DNA from: Flavobacterium sp. KJJ
Lineage (GTDB): Bacteria; Bacteroidota; Bacteroidia; Flavobacteriales; Flavobacteriaceae
Reading direction: 5' to 3'
Assembly: GCF_000708595.2 (NCBI RefSeq)
Contig: NZ_JARP01000005.1
Location: forward strand, 62,001 to 126,000
Length of the DNA stretch: 64,000 nt
The position numbers were made by a program, and so were the translations under genes. Shown in pieces: positions 1 to 7,906 of the stretch (within the stretch, counting starts at the first letter, position 1; the number at the start of each line of letters is the position of its first letter). The notes beneath the pieces are model-generated. The model saw only the letters and a program-made list of their open reading frames with translations, did no database searches and had not been told where the DNA came from.

Positions 1-261
1 TTTTTCAGTTTCTTTAATCCAAAGTGCATCTTCTGTAGAAAAATTTTTGTAGATGTCACGCAGTCTTTCAAATAAATTATGGTCTAAATCTTTAAGTTGT
101 GGCAAAGGTACTTCGCACAATGCAATAAAGTATTCAATTTCAACTAATACGCGGTATTTTATTAAAGCTTCTTCAGAGAAAAATGGGGCTAATGAAAGGG
201 TCTTACTTCTATATCTTCCGTCGATTGGTGATATAGCATTCAATTCGTTTAAAGTAGTCAT
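1..261 (-). CDS. purB: Adenylosuccinate lyase, N-terminal part (cut by window edge)
   Basis: The first 87 codons read MTTLNELNAISPIDGRYRSK and onward, the typical N-terminus of adenylosuccinate lyase. This enzyme removes fumarate from SAICAR and from adenylosuccinate in purine synthesis, in the cytoplasm. The frame is open to base 1, so the C-terminal part, including the catalytic and signature regions, lies outside the window. The ATG at 261-259 is preceded on the minus strand by a TATATTTG box (286-293), which supports the start. An overlapping plus-strand frame at 53-370 has no family resemblance and is a shadow. Confidence 0.9.
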   Translation of the reverse strand, partial: MTTLNELNAISPIDGRYRSKTLSLAPFFSEEALIKYRVLVEIEYFIALCEVPLPQLKDLDHNLFERLRDIYKNFSTEDALWIKETEK

Positions 262-285
262 TGTTATGTTGTTTTTCGAAAGGCA

Positions 286-293
286 CAAATATA
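286..293 (-). promoter_or_regulatory. -7 promoter element for purB
   Basis: On the minus strand the bases read TATATTTG, matching the Bacteroidota -7 consensus TAnnTTTG, about 25 bases upstream of the purB ATG. A TTG candidate for the -33 element lies about 25 bases further upstream, slightly farther than usual, so the promoter is only partly supported. Confidence 0.45.
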
Positions 294-459
294 AACAGAA
301 TTTGCGGATTAAAATAGACAAAAAAGCAAACACTAATTTCACTCATTTTTATGAAATTATTTCTCATTAACAACTTATCACAAAGAAGCTTTATCAAATG
401 GAAATACAGAAATTTTCAAACTGAGCTTTCGTCAATTAAATCAGTGTAAATCTGTGAAA

Positions 460-1155
460 TTAGTGTTTGATTTTTTTTAATTTTTCTCTCAAATCTGCCA
501 CACCTTCAGAAGCAACTTTGGCAATAACTTCAACTTTATTTCGAATGTTCGGAATCGCAATTGGCTTTGGATCAATATAAAAAACCGGCGTAATGCTGTA
601 TGTATATGAAATTAATCCAGCTGCAGGATAAACTTGCAAAGAGGTGCCAATAACAGCAAAATAATCTGCCGTTTCTGTAATTTCAATTGCTTCTTCGAGT
701 GCAGGTACATCTTCGCCAAACCACACAATATGAGGACGCAGCTGATGTCCGTTTTCATCAAAATCGCCAGTGTATAAATCTTCTTTCCAGTCTAAAATTA
801 AATTGCGATTTTGTGTACTTCGCACTTTTAATAACTCTCCATGCAAATGCAACACTTTTGTGCTTCCGGCGCGTTCGTGCAAATCATCTACATTTTGCGT
901 AATAATGTGTACGTCGAAATCCTGTTCTAATTCTGCTAAAATTTGATGACCTAAGTTCGGCTGTACTTCTTTCAACTGCTGACGGCGTTTGTTGTAAAAA
1001 TCTAAAACCAATTCTTGATTTTTGCGCCAGCCTTCTGGAGTTGCAACTTCCATTACATCATGTCCTTCCCACAAACCGTCACTGTCACGAAAAGTTTTAA
1101 TACCGCTTTCAGCACTGATTCCGGCTCCGGTTAGCACAACTAATTTCTTTTTCAT
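460..1155 (-). CDS. cobB: Sir2-family NAD-dependent protein deacylase without the zinc cysteines
   Basis: This is a 231-residue cytoplasmic sirtuin that would remove acyl groups from lysine using NAD. The NAD-binding GAGISAESGI is at residues 10-19, TQNVDDLHERAG at about 86-97 and the catalytic HG at H105. YNKR (Y54, R57) matches the class III YxxR pair that favours succinyl or malonyl lysine. The stretch after the catalytic His, where most sirtuins carry four zinc-binding cysteines, runs through WKEDLYTGDFDENGHQLRPH and has no cysteine at all. The start codon directly abuts the stop codon of the upstream acetyltransferase gene, so the two are probably cotranscribed. Family assignment is firm. 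Preferred acyl group is inferred. Confidence 0.9.
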   Translation of the reverse strand: MKKKLVVLTGAGISAESGIKTFRDSDGLWEGHDVMEVATPEGWRKNQELVLDFYNKRRQQLKEVQPNLGHQILAELEQDFDVHIITQNVDDLHERAGSTKVLHLHGELLKVRSTQNRNLILDWKEDLYTGDFDENGHQLRPHIVWFGEDVPALEEAIEITETADYFAVIGTSLQVYPAAGLISYTYSITPVFYIDPKPIAIPNIRNKVEVIAKVASEGVADLREKLKKIKH

Positions 1156-1677
1156 TTATTTCAAAGTTAATTTCATGAGTAAATCAGTTTGTTCATCGTC
1201 GCCTAATTTAAAAATATGTTTGTCAAATTCTACAAAACCGTTCTTTTTATAAAAATTCAAAGCTCTATGATTTTCTTCCCAAACACCTAGCCAAATGTAA
1301 TTTAAGTTTGAATCATTTGCTATTTGGACAGCCTTTTCATATAAAAGTTGTCCAATTTTATGTCCATGAAATTCCTTCAAAACATAAATACGTTCTATTT
1401 CTAAAGCTTTTTTGTCTTTTAATTCTGTTTGTGTTTCGGCAAAATTTACTTTTAAAAATCCAACAATATCATTATGAAGATAGGCAAAGTAAAATTGAGA
1501 GTGAGAATTTGTCAATTCAGAAGTTAATTTTTCTATAGAAAACTTTTCCGTCAAGTATTGATTTAAGTTTTCTTCAGAATTCACATCTGCAAAAGTTTCA
1601 GAAAAAGTTTGCCTGCCTATTCTCTGTAATTCTTGTATTTCTGAAAGACCAATTTTTTTAATTTCTACGGTTTGCAT
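1156..1677 (-). CDS. paiA: GNAT N-acetyltransferase, PaiA-like
   Basis: This 173-residue protein has the GNAT fold pattern: a beta-strand/P-loop segment LEIERIYVLKEFHGHKIGQL at about residues 92-111 for acetyl-CoA binding, then WLGVWEENHRALNFYKKNGF and a C-terminal GDDEQTDLLM. The overall pattern (ETFADVNSEENLNQYL near the N-terminus, IWLGVWE, DEQTDL) closely resembles Bacillus subtilis PaiA, which acetylates spermidine and spermine. Polyamine acetylation is therefore the likely activity, though small primary amines or protein lysines cannot be excluded. It is the first gene of a two-gene unit with the sirtuin, with no intergenic bases. Confidence 0.82.
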   Translation of the reverse strand: MQTVEIKKIGLSEIQELQRIGRQTFSETFADVNSEENLNQYLTEKFSIEKLTSELTNSHSQFYFAYLHNDIVGFLKVNFAETQTELKDKKALEIERIYVLKEFHGHKIGQLLYEKAVQIANDSNLNYIWLGVWEENHRALNFYKKNGFVEFDKHIFKLGDDEQTDLLMKLTLK

Positions 1678-1742
1678 AATTCAATGTTTTTACGAATTTA
1701 ATTAAAGTTTTTCTGAAGTGAAAAGGAACGTATTCTTTTTAG

Positions 1743-1777
1743 TTGAATTAAAAAGAAATATAAAAAATGTATTTTTG
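1743..1777 (+). promoter_or_regulatory. Promoter for trmH
   Basis: TATTTTTG at 1770-1777 fits the Bacteroidota -7 box and a TTG at 1743-1745 could be the -33 box (24-base spacing, one longer than usual). Transcription would begin about 10 bases before the trmH ATG. Confidence 0.5.
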
Positions 1778-1794
1778 CGATAAATAAAACCAAA

Positions 1795-2457
1795 ATGATT
1801 GATTTAGATTACCTCGCATTTCTTGAAAATATACTAACCGATAATCGTAAAGAAAGATTTTTAAACGTTCTCAGCAATCGTACAAAACATTTTACAATTG
1901 CAGTTGAAGATGTTTTTCAGATGCACAATACGAGCGCAGTAATGCGCAGCTGTGAGGTTTTCGGAATTCAGGAATTGAACGTAATTGAGCAGCGCTACGG
2001 AAAAAAAATCGATAAAGAAATAGCAATGGGCGCTCAAAAATGGGTCGATATCAATCAGTTTGATTCGGTTTCGAATTGTATTTCGACTTTAAAAAATCAA
2101 GGATATCAAATTATTGCGACGACCCCACATGAAAATGATTGTTTATTAGAAGATTTTGATATTACAAAACCAAGCGCCTTGTTTTTTGGCACCGAAAGAG
2201 ACGGTCTTTCAGAAGAAATTCTAGAAAAAGCGGATGGTTTTCTAAAAATACCAATGGTGGGTTTTACGGAGAGTTTGAATATTTCAGTTTCTGCTGCAAT
2301 CATCATTCAGAATCTAACAAACAGATTGCGAAATTCAGATATCAATTGGCAATTATCTGAACAAGAAATTCTTGAAAAACGTTTAGCATGGGCTAGAAAT
2401 TCTATAAAAGATATTAAAAGAATTGAAGCTCGTTATTACGAAGAAAATCCAATATAA
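1795..2457 (+). CDS. trmH: tRNA (guanosine-2'-O-)-methyltransferase TrmH (SpoU family)
   Basis: This 220-residue SPOUT methyltransferase uses SAM to methylate the 2'-OH of a tRNA guanosine, normally G18. All three SpoU motifs are present: NTSAVMRSCEVFGI at 45-58 (N45, R51), LFFGTERDGLS at 129-139 (E134), and IPMVGFTESLNISVSAA at 152-168, which form the knotted SAM site. The N-terminal region (NRKERFLNVLSNRTKHFTIA) and C-terminal helices match TrmH of usual length rather than the longer TrmB/RlmB types, so tRNA is the likely substrate. It stands alone between convergent or divergent neighbours and has its own promoter-like sequence. Confidence 0.88.
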   Translation: MIDLDYLAFLENILTDNRKERFLNVLSNRTKHFTIAVEDVFQMHNTSAVMRSCEVFGIQELNVIEQRYGKKIDKEIAMGAQKWVDINQFDSVSNCISTLKNQGYQIIATTPHENDCLLEDFDITKPSALFFGTERDGLSEEILEKADGFLKIPMVGFTESLNISVSAAIIIQNLTNRLRNSDINWQLSEQEILEKRLAWARNSIKDIKRIEARYYEENPI

Positions 2458-2470
2458 TTATCGTTTCACC

Positions 2471-2503
2471 TTCCCTGCAAGGTTTTCAAAACCTTCTAGG
2501 GAA
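2471..2503. terminator. Bidirectional hairpin between trmH and the YARHG lipoprotein
   Basis: An inverted repeat with arms TTCCCT/AGGGAA and AAGGTTTT/AAAACCTT, separated by a two-base mismatch, lies between two convergent genes. It resembles the AACCTxxxAGGTTTT hairpin at 57274-57306 and probably ends transcription from both sides. Confidence 0.6.
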
Positions 2504-2518
2504 ATCACCAATTTAAAT

Positions 2519-3421
2519 TTACCTTCCAAAAGAATCATAATTATCTTCAGCGTATTTTTCAAAACGCTTCAGTATTGCTATATTTTCTTTTTCTACAGCT
2601 GTTAATTGATTGTCAACATTAGTAGAAACAGGAATATACCATTCGACACTGTCAAAAAATTGTCGAACTGTTTTGGTTTTAAAAGAAAATCCATGTCTTG
2701 CAAAAATCGTATTTCTCAAAATTTCTAGATCAATTTTCTTTAGATTTTTCAGATCTGATTCTTTTAGCTTTTTTGTTGACGAATTTAGAGTCAAAATACT
2801 TTCTGATGCAGCTCTGTATACCGTTGAAACATATGTGTAATCTTCCTTGCTTTCTGAATCTTCCACCTCGTCTTCTGAACTTGTTACCTCTTGTTCTTTT
2901 GGATTTTCATAATCTATATACGATTCGTCTTCAGGAAGCATCACATTGGGGTCGTATTTGAAATCTTTTTTATAAAGCTCAAATTTTCTTTTGGTAACCT
3001 CTTTTTTAGCGTTATTAGCAACCCAGGTTCCAATTAAAAGAGAGTCATTTTTTATTTCAAAATCAAAAACACCATCATTTTTATCATCGCCAGGTTCTTT
3101 AAGTATAAAATGAACCGTATTTCCAGTAATGGTCATTGTACCCGAAAGCGGTCTATTATTTCCAGCCACAACACTTTGCGCTGTAACTTTAGATTCTGTT
3201 ATTTTCTTGATAATAATATTGATTTTGTTGCTGTAATTTTCTTTTTCAGGTTTGGTTGTATCACGTTCTAAAACAGTAAAATCGCCAACCCATGAACCAT
3301 ATAAATCAGTTCTGATTTCTTTAGTGGCAACATTATCGGCATTGTCTTTAGCAGTGTTTTTTTCTTTAGAATTGCAGGAAAAAAGGATTACAGGTAACAA
3401 TAAATAAAAAAGGTTTCTCAT
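2519..3421 (-). CDS. Lipoprotein with C-terminal YARHG domain
   Basis: The 300-residue product begins with a lipoprotein signal peptide ending LFSCNSK, with the lipidated cysteine at C16, so it should be anchored in the envelope. The C-terminal part (about residues 225-295) contains LEILRNTIFARHGFSF and FFDSVEWYIP, the pattern of the YARHG domain, an extracellular module of unknown function. The middle (about 35-150) looks like a beta-rich segment (GSWVGDFTVLERD, TGNTVHFILKEPGDD). Acidic residues cluster at about 170-195. Its start overlaps the stop of the upstream DUF2306 gene by four bases, indicating coupled translation. Function unknown. Confidence 0.85.
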   Translation of the reverse strand: MRNLFYLLLPVILFSCNSKEKNTAKDNADNVATKEIRTDLYGSWVGDFTVLERDTTKPEKENYSNKINIIIKKITESKVTAQSVVAGNNRPLSGTMTITGNTVHFILKEPGDDKNDGVFDFEIKNDSLLIGTWVANNAKKEVTKRKFELYKKDFKYDPNVMLPEDESYIDYENPKEQEVTSSEDEVEDSESKEDYTYVSTVYRAASESILTLNSSTKKLKESDLKNLKKIDLEILRNTIFARHGFSFKTKTVRQFFDSVEWYIPVSTNVDNQLTAVEKENIAILKRFEKYAEDNYDSFGR

Positions 3422-4077
3422 TTTTTTAGTTGGTTATAAAGATAATATTCAACAATTAATAGGTTAGGCACCCAGCCTAGCCATGCAATTATTTGGTAAA
3501 CATCCATTGGTGCAGGATGAAACAAATGTACAAGAACAATCTTCCAAAAACGCAAAGTCACTGCAGAAAAAGTTAAAGCAAAACTTCGGAGCATAAATGC
3601 TTTATGGCTCGTAATATTTTTGTTTTTAATAGCGGTAAAACCTTTAAGCGTAAAATAAAACCATAAAATCGACAAACTGACAAAAGATATTTTAGAGTAG
3701 AATCCTCCATTTGCAAAAAGGCCAATAAAAAAACCAGAAGGCGCGCTTAAAAAGAGAATTACAATGACATAAAACTTGCCAATATTTCTATGGATGGCAG
3801 GAAATTTTTCTAAAAGTGTTGAATTCAATTGAAAAAATCCAGCAAGTAAAACAAAAATTGCCGAATACACATGAACATAAAAAAAATCAACATAGAACGG
3901 AACTCTTTCAACCTCAGTTTGTTTTATTTGAAGAAATGCAACATCATCACCAAACGGAACATATTGCCAAGTCAGCTTTATCATTAATATGAAGAAGTAG
4001 CTAAAACTGAGTGTCCAGATAAAAGGTAAAAAGAGATTCTTTTTCAATTGTGCTTGTTGCATATTATGTGACTCCAA
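3418..4077 (-). CDS. DUF2306 family integral membrane protein
   Basis: This 219-residue protein has about six hydrophobic segments (for example LPFIWTLSFSYFFILMIKL near the N-terminus, VYSAIFVLLAGFFQL, FYVIVILFLSAPSGFFIGLF, ILWFYFTLKGFTAI). Conserved features such as HRNIGKFYV, SHKAFMLRSFALTFSAVTLRFW match the DUF2306 family. The invariant His and Arg residues in this family hint at a haem or quinone site, but that is inference. The gene overlaps the following lipoprotein gene by four bases. The first Met (MESHNMQQ) is used here; M6 is an alternative start. Confidence 0.8.
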   Translation of the reverse strand: MESHNMQQAQLKKNLFLPFIWTLSFSYFFILMIKLTWQYVPFGDDVAFLQIKQTEVERVPFYVDFFYVHVYSAIFVLLAGFFQLNSTLLEKFPAIHRNIGKFYVIVILFLSAPSGFFIGLFANGGFYSKISFVSLSILWFYFTLKGFTAIKNKNITSHKAFMLRSFALTFSAVTLRFWKIVLVHLFHPAPMDVYQIIAWLGWVPNLLIVEYYLYNQLKK

Positions 4078-4084
4078 AAATAAG

Positions 4085-4118
4085 AAAATCCCTCAATGTT
4101 TAACAAAAAGGGATTTTT
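4085..4118 (-). terminator. Terminator of the copper-type operon
   Basis: AAAATCCCT at 4085-4093 pairs with AGGGATTTTT at 4109-4118. Read on the minus strand the hairpin ends in a T-rich stretch just downstream of the outer-membrane protein gene that closes the operon. Confidence 0.6.
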
Positions 4119-4143
4119 ATAAATATATTATTTTAAATAATGG

Positions 4144-5103
4144 CTACAAAGTATAATTCAAATTCACACTCCATCTGTAATTTGCTTCCATATTGCCGCT
4201 TGATAAATTTTGATTAATTGGCAGCATCGCATTTAAACCAACCGAAAATTTATCTTTGCCGGCTTCGATACCAAATTTTCCAAACAAAATATCTCCGGCT
4301 GTATTGGGCAAATCAAGATTATGCTGTTTGTTTGTCTGATAAACTTCACCAGCTAAACCAGCCTGAGGCACAATTTGAACCGATTTTAAATCGAATAAAT
4401 AAAAGAATGTTCCCGCATAGTTAAACTGATCGCCATATTGATAGCTTTTGCTGTTTTCTGTTTTAAAAATATAATTCAACGTTGTATTTAATCCCAAATT
4501 TTTATGTTTGATTACATATTCTGAAACCAGCGGAATGTCCCAGCTTCCCGTTCCTAATTGAAAACTTTGGTTTACGCTTCCTAAATTATTTGCCTCAGTA
4601 AATTTCCCGGTAGGGATTTTTAAGCCCCCGCCAATATTGAGCTTATGCGTAAAGATCGTGCTGTCTTTTTTGGTTTCATAAATCGTATATAAAGCCATCA
4701 CCGTAATATCGCCCAAACCAGAAATACTTTCGGTTCCGGCGGTCAATTCTCTTTCATGAAAATGATATGGAACCAAGGCCGAAATTTGAATTTTTTCTGT
4801 AACCGGAATCCTCGTCCAAGCCTGAATGGTATTAAAATTTTCATCAATCCAAGGTGAGTTGGCGAAAATACCGTCACGGCTTGAGTAGCTTTGTTTGAAA
4901 TAGCGGAGTCCAACAAAATTATTGTTCAGCATCGAGCTAAATCCCATACTGCCGCCACTTGCAGAGCAACCGCAGGCATCACAATCAAAATCTTCCATCA
5001 TTGCTAAACGTTTGAAAGTAAAAGCTGAAATACTATCTTTTTCCGTAAAACTAAAGGCCGAAAAACCAGCCAAAAGAGCAATTATTACTATTGTTTTTTT
5101 CAT
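4144..5103 (-). CDS. Outer-membrane transporter-like barrel with N-terminal CDACGC motif
   Basis: The product is 319 residues with a signal peptide (cleavage near SFT, about residue 20). A cysteine cluster C41-D-A-C44-G-C46 follows, then a Ser/Gly-rich stretch. The rest is a run of alternating beta strands ending NYRWSVNLNYTL, with a terminal residue pattern typical of outer-membrane beta barrels. The CxxCxC cluster could bind a metal at the periplasmic face. It is the last gene of a minus-strand group with a di-heme enzyme and an MbnP-family protein, so metal (copper) handling is a reasonable inference. A structured repeat occupies its leader and ends about 15 bases before the ATG. No precise family is recognised. 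Confidence 0.75.
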   Translation of the reverse strand: MKKTIVIIALLAGFSAFSFTEKDSISAFTFKRLAMMEDFDCDACGCSASGGSMGFSSMLNNNFVGLRYFKQSYSSRDGIFANSPWIDENFNTIQAWTRIPVTEKIQISALVPYHFHERELTAGTESISGLGDITVMALYTIYETKKDSTIFTHKLNIGGGLKIPTGKFTEANNLGSVNQSFQLGTGSWDIPLVSEYVIKHKNLGLNTTLNYIFKTENSKSYQYGDQFNYAGTFFYLFDLKSVQIVPQAGLAGEVYQTNKQHNLDLPNTAGDILFGKFGIEAGKDKFSVGLNAMLPINQNLSSGNMEANYRWSVNLNYTL

Positions 5104-5118
5104 TTTAATTATTTTTAG

Positions 5119-5262
5119 AAGCTGATCCCGCTTTCCGTTTCAAACTTTTTTCAAAATCCCATTTTTCTATAAGTTTATAAAGCTTCCGTTGGTCGCTCTA
5201 TAAACTCAAGAAAAATCAGGTCTTTTTTCAAAAAGGTTTTCCACTTCAATCGGGGCTAGGCT
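5119..5262 (-). repeat. Structured intergenic element, copy A (long form)
   Basis: Read on the minus strand this copy opens with CTAGCCCCGATTGAAGTGG and closes with GGAAAGCGGGATCAGC, the two ends of the element also found at 6467, 32389, 35740 and (variant) 53656. The interior is longer than in other copies and can form a nested hairpin (CCTTTTTGAAAAAAG and AAAAAAGTTTG segments). It lies in sense orientation in the leader of the outer-membrane protein gene. Confidence 0.7.
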
Positions 5263-5324
5263 CCAGTTTTTATTATAATTTTATTTTTGCCACCTTTGAT
5301 TGCAGTAAAAATATTTACACCATC

Positions 5325-5364
5325 TTGTCATTTCGATCCCGAAGCCTCGGGATCGAAATGACAA
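5325..5364. repeat. 40-base near-perfect palindrome
   Basis: An 18-base arm TTGTCATTTCGATCCCGA at 5325-5342 is followed by the four-base loop AGCC and the exact reverse complement at 5347-5364. There is no T-run, so it is not a typical terminator. The TTGTCAT end and the CCCGA...TCGGG core recur in the larger hairpin at 53518-53636, which suggests a shared repeat family. It lies between the di-heme enzyme gene and copy A. Confidence 0.75.
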
Positions 5365-5388
5365 ACTTTGGTGTTTAAATTTGTTTTT

Positions 5389-6429
5389 TTAATATTCTGA
5401 GAAACGTTTGTCAGTTAAATATTGAGTATCAGTCAACGTTTTTAAGAAAGCTATAATTTGTTTTTTATCTGTTTCAGAAAGCGAAATTCCGAACTTTCCA
5501 TTTTGTTTTAAAATTGGATCTAATGTTTTAGAATCCTCAATTCCGTTGGTATAATGATCTAAAACGCCTTCAAGAGATCCAAATCTTCCGTCGTGCATAT
5601 AAGGACCAGAGACTTCTACATTTCGTAAACTTGGCACCTTAAATTTGTAATAATCACTTGCCAGTTCTGTTACCTTATAACGTCCAACATCATTTACTAA
5701 TGGGTTTATTGCTAAGCCGTTATTTCGAAACGAGTTATCAGTTTGTAAATCTGTCGCATGACATGAAGCACATTTAGATTTGAATAAATCATAGCCTGCC
5801 AATTCATCAGCAGTTAAAGTTCCACCATTTTCATTTCGTCTGTATTTGTCAAATCTTGAATTTGATGAAACTACCATAACCATAAATTGCGAAAGTGCTT
5901 TCAGCATATTTTCGGTTGTAATAGCCCCGTCGTCAAAAGCTTGTCCAAATAATTTCTGATAGTCTTTGTCGGCTTTCATCATTTTTAAAATCGCATTCAA
6001 ATCGCCATTCATTTCAATACTACTCGTTAGCGGAATAATGGGCTGCAGGTCTAGATGATCTGCGGCACCATCATACATAAATACATTTTGGAAAGCTAAA
6101 TTTTGAATCGATGGCGTATTTCGTGTACCTTGTGCATCGTTTACACCATGACTTACCGTATGACCGTGATGTGTAAAAGCGTTAGATTGAATGTGACAAA
6201 ATCCGCAGGAAACTACTCCGTCAGATGCTAAACGACCGTCATAGAATAATTTTTTTCCCAGTTCAAATCCTTTTTCTGTTGGCGGATTCAGTGCTATGTT
6301 ATAGGCTAAATCAGGAAAGTTTGACGGTACTTTAAACTCTAGTGGAATATTTACATATTCGTCATCCTGATCTGAACAGCTCCACAACAAAGGAACAAGC
6401 AGCCATAGCAAATATTTTATTTTCAGCAT
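5389..6429 (-). CDS. mbnH: Di-haem cytochrome c peroxidase / MbnH-like enzyme (lipoprotein)
   Basis: The 346-residue product has a lipoprotein signal (LLWSCSD, C18). Two c-type haem motifs follow: C75-G-F-C78-H79 and C220-A-S-C223-H224. RNTPSIQNLAFQNVFMYDG (about 103-121) and KVPSLRNVEVSGPYMHDGRF match the bacterial CCP/MauG family. These enzymes reduce peroxide or, in the MauG and MbnH branches, oxidise a residue of a partner protein. The adjacent upstream gene encodes an MbnP-family protein, and known MbnH enzymes convert an MbnP tryptophan to kynurenine to build a copper site, so that role is inferred from context. The family assignment alone is firm. Plain peroxidase function is the alternative. 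Confidence 0.85.
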   Translation of the reverse strand: MLKIKYLLWLLVPLLWSCSDQDDEYVNIPLEFKVPSNFPDLAYNIALNPPTEKGFELGKKLFYDGRLASDGVVSCGFCHIQSNAFTHHGHTVSHGVNDAQGTRNTPSIQNLAFQNVFMYDGAADHLDLQPIIPLTSSIEMNGDLNAILKMMKADKDYQKLFGQAFDDGAITTENMLKALSQFMVMVVSSNSRFDKYRRNENGGTLTADELAGYDLFKSKCASCHATDLQTDNSFRNNGLAINPLVNDVGRYKVTELASDYYKFKVPSLRNVEVSGPYMHDGRFGSLEGVLDHYTNGIEDSKTLDPILKQNGKFGISLSETDKKQIIAFLKTLTDTQYLTDKRFSEY

Positions 6430-6452
6430 GATTTTTTGGTTTGTTAGAAGTA

Positions 6453-6563
6453 CAAAAGTTCTTGTTTAGCCCCGATAACAGCGGCATCCTTTTTTGTGGT
6501 CCCGAGTCTTCGGGACCTCAAAAAAGATATAGCGGATAGCGGGACGTCACGTCTTAGAACTTT
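6453..6563 (+). repeat. Structured intergenic element, copy B
   Basis: The core TAGCCCCGATAACAGCGGCA (from 6467) and GATATAGCGGATAGCGGGAC enclose a strong hairpin, TTTTTTG-GGTCCCGA / TCGGGACC-CAAAAAA. Outer flanks AAAGTTCT and AGAACTTT pair as well, giving a long multi-part stem. It lies between the mbnP and mbnH genes, in the orientation opposite to their transcription, where it could affect relative expression of the two genes. Confidence 0.75.
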
Positions 6564-6588
6564 GATTCTTGTGCTCCTTAAAATAAAT

Positions 6589-7389
6589 TTAGTCGTTGTG
6601 TACGTGATCTACTCTAAACATTGCGTTGATATTTTGAGTAATTAACGGCAAATTAGTACCGCTCATAATCATCGCGCCCATGCCATTTGCATTGTTGTCT
6701 GAAAGTTTGATTTTGTTTGTTCCGTCTATAATTTTAGAAAGGTCTGTAATGATGTGAACCTCTGGTTTAATTGTAGTACGAACCAAAGCTTTTGTTGGCA
6801 TGTCCAGCGTCACTTCTGTATAATTATAATCTGTTCCTGTTTTGCCAGTGTGAATCATAAAAGGTGTTGCAGTTGTCACGGTTGGTGACGTAAAAGTACC
6901 TTCGAAAGCAAGAAATTTATAACCTGCAGCCCAAGACCACATCATTCCGGCAGCATCAGCTTTTGCTAAAAAATCACCTTGACCTGAAGCGCCTAATTTC
7001 CATTGTTCTTCATCAACCCCAATTCCAAATTTCACTTTTACATAATCTCCTGCTGGAACATCAGTAAGTTCAAATTCGTGTCCGTCTGCTGCAGTTTCAT
7101 CAGCAATAAAATAGCTTTTGCTTTTTGGGTAAACAAATGTAGTTCCGTCTGCTTTTGTTAGTACTACGTTGCTGATTATGTATTTTACTAAGCTCACTTT
7201 TAGCACCTCATTATTAGAAGTAGTATTGCCTTGAGTATTTAAAATAAGATCGTTTGCACCATATGCGTTATCGAATTCTAAGATGATTTTTCCTGTTCCT
7301 GAAATTTCTTGGTTATCGTCGTTTGAACATGAAATTATAGATATAGATAGTGTTACAATAGCTAAAGCTCTGTATAAAGTATTTTTCAT
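6589..7389 (-). CDS. mbnP: MbnP-family copper-binding lipoprotein
   Basis: The 266-residue product has a lipoprotein signal (SIISC, C21). The body shows the MbnP family pattern: KYIISNVVLTKADG (about 69-82), GDYVKVKFGIGVD (about 114-126), MMWSWAAGYKFLAFEG (149-164, W151 and W153), PFMIHTG (H180) and C-terminal histidines H262 and H264. In characterised MbnP proteins a tryptophan is oxidised to kynurenine and, with histidines, ligates copper. Which tryptophan is used here cannot be told from sequence. The next gene downstream encodes the di-haem partner. It is probably envelope-anchored and may act in copper uptake or sensing. Confidence is high for the family and moderate for copper binding. 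Confidence 0.85.
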   Translation of the reverse strand: MKNTLYRALAIVTLSISIISCSNDDNQEISGTGKIILEFDNAYGANDLILNTQGNTTSNNEVLKVSLVKYIISNVVLTKADGTTFVYPKSKSYFIADETAADGHEFELTDVPAGDYVKVKFGIGVDEEQWKLGASGQGDFLAKADAAGMMWSWAAGYKFLAFEGTFTSPTVTTATPFMIHTGKTGTDYNYTEVTLDMPTKALVRTTIKPEVHIITDLSKIIDGTNKIKLSDNNANGMGAMIMSGTNLPLITQNINAMFRVDHVHND

Positions 7390-7504
7390 TTTATGAATTT
7401 TATATAATTTGATTTTAAATTTATTTTGTGCGCAAACACGATTTTCATTGTTTTGATGACAATGAAAAATTCATTTCAATACGAATTGAAATTTGATTTA
7501 AAAA

Positions 7505-7882
7505 TTATATAAAATAGGATGGAGGGTGAAAAGTAGCAATAGCAACTGAAATAGGTTTTTCATCAAAAGAAGCAAAGATTTTTGCTTTTGTTTCGATAGG
7601 AGTTGCTAACTTGAATTCGTTTGTAATTGTATTTTGAATATAAACAATCTCTGATTTTTCTTTCAGGTTATTGTCCATTTTCTTTTCGTTATCGGAGTAT
7701 TTTTTTAAACTTTTTTGAAGTTCACAGCGTCCGTTACACGTATTGTTCACCATTTTTCGCTGTACACAAATGGTTCTCGAGATTTCTTCTTGATTTAATT
7801 TGAAAGAGGTATAAACAAGGAAACTGCCAAAAGAGGGAACTAATAGCATGCAAGAAAGTAATATGATAAAAAACTTCTTCAA
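7505..7882 (-). CDS. Small membrane-anchored protein with CNGRC motif, first gene of the copper-type operon
   Basis: The product has one N-terminal hydrophobic segment (KKFFIILLSCMLLVPSFGSF) and then a soluble part with ICVQRKMVNNTCNGRCELQK, three cysteines of which two form CxxxC. The C-terminus is FHPPSYFI. The frame is open to a TTG at 7909, but that TTG overlaps a TATTTTTG promoter box (7907-7914), so the TTG at 7882 is taken as the start. An ATG at 7849 is the other option. It precedes mbnP by about 115 bases. Similar small CNGKC proteins recur in Bacteroidota near metal-transport genes, from memory. Metal handling is inferred. Confidence 0.65.
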   Translation of the reverse strand: MKKFFIILLSCMLLVPSFGSFLVYTSFKLNQEEISRTICVQRKMVNNTCNGRCELQKSLKKYSDNEKKMDNNLKEKSEIVYIQNTITNEFKLATPIETKAKIFASFDEKPISVAIATFHPPSYFI

Positions 7883-7906
7883 GGGTTGATTTCGTTGTTT
7901 CGCTTG

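Noticed and set aside
53..370. 105-codon plus-strand frame at the window start
   Set aside because: It is antisense to a clear purB N-terminus and has no family-like pattern.
5325..5364. Palindrome as a terminator of the di-haem gene
   Set aside because: No T-run on either side, and the family resemblance is to a repeat.
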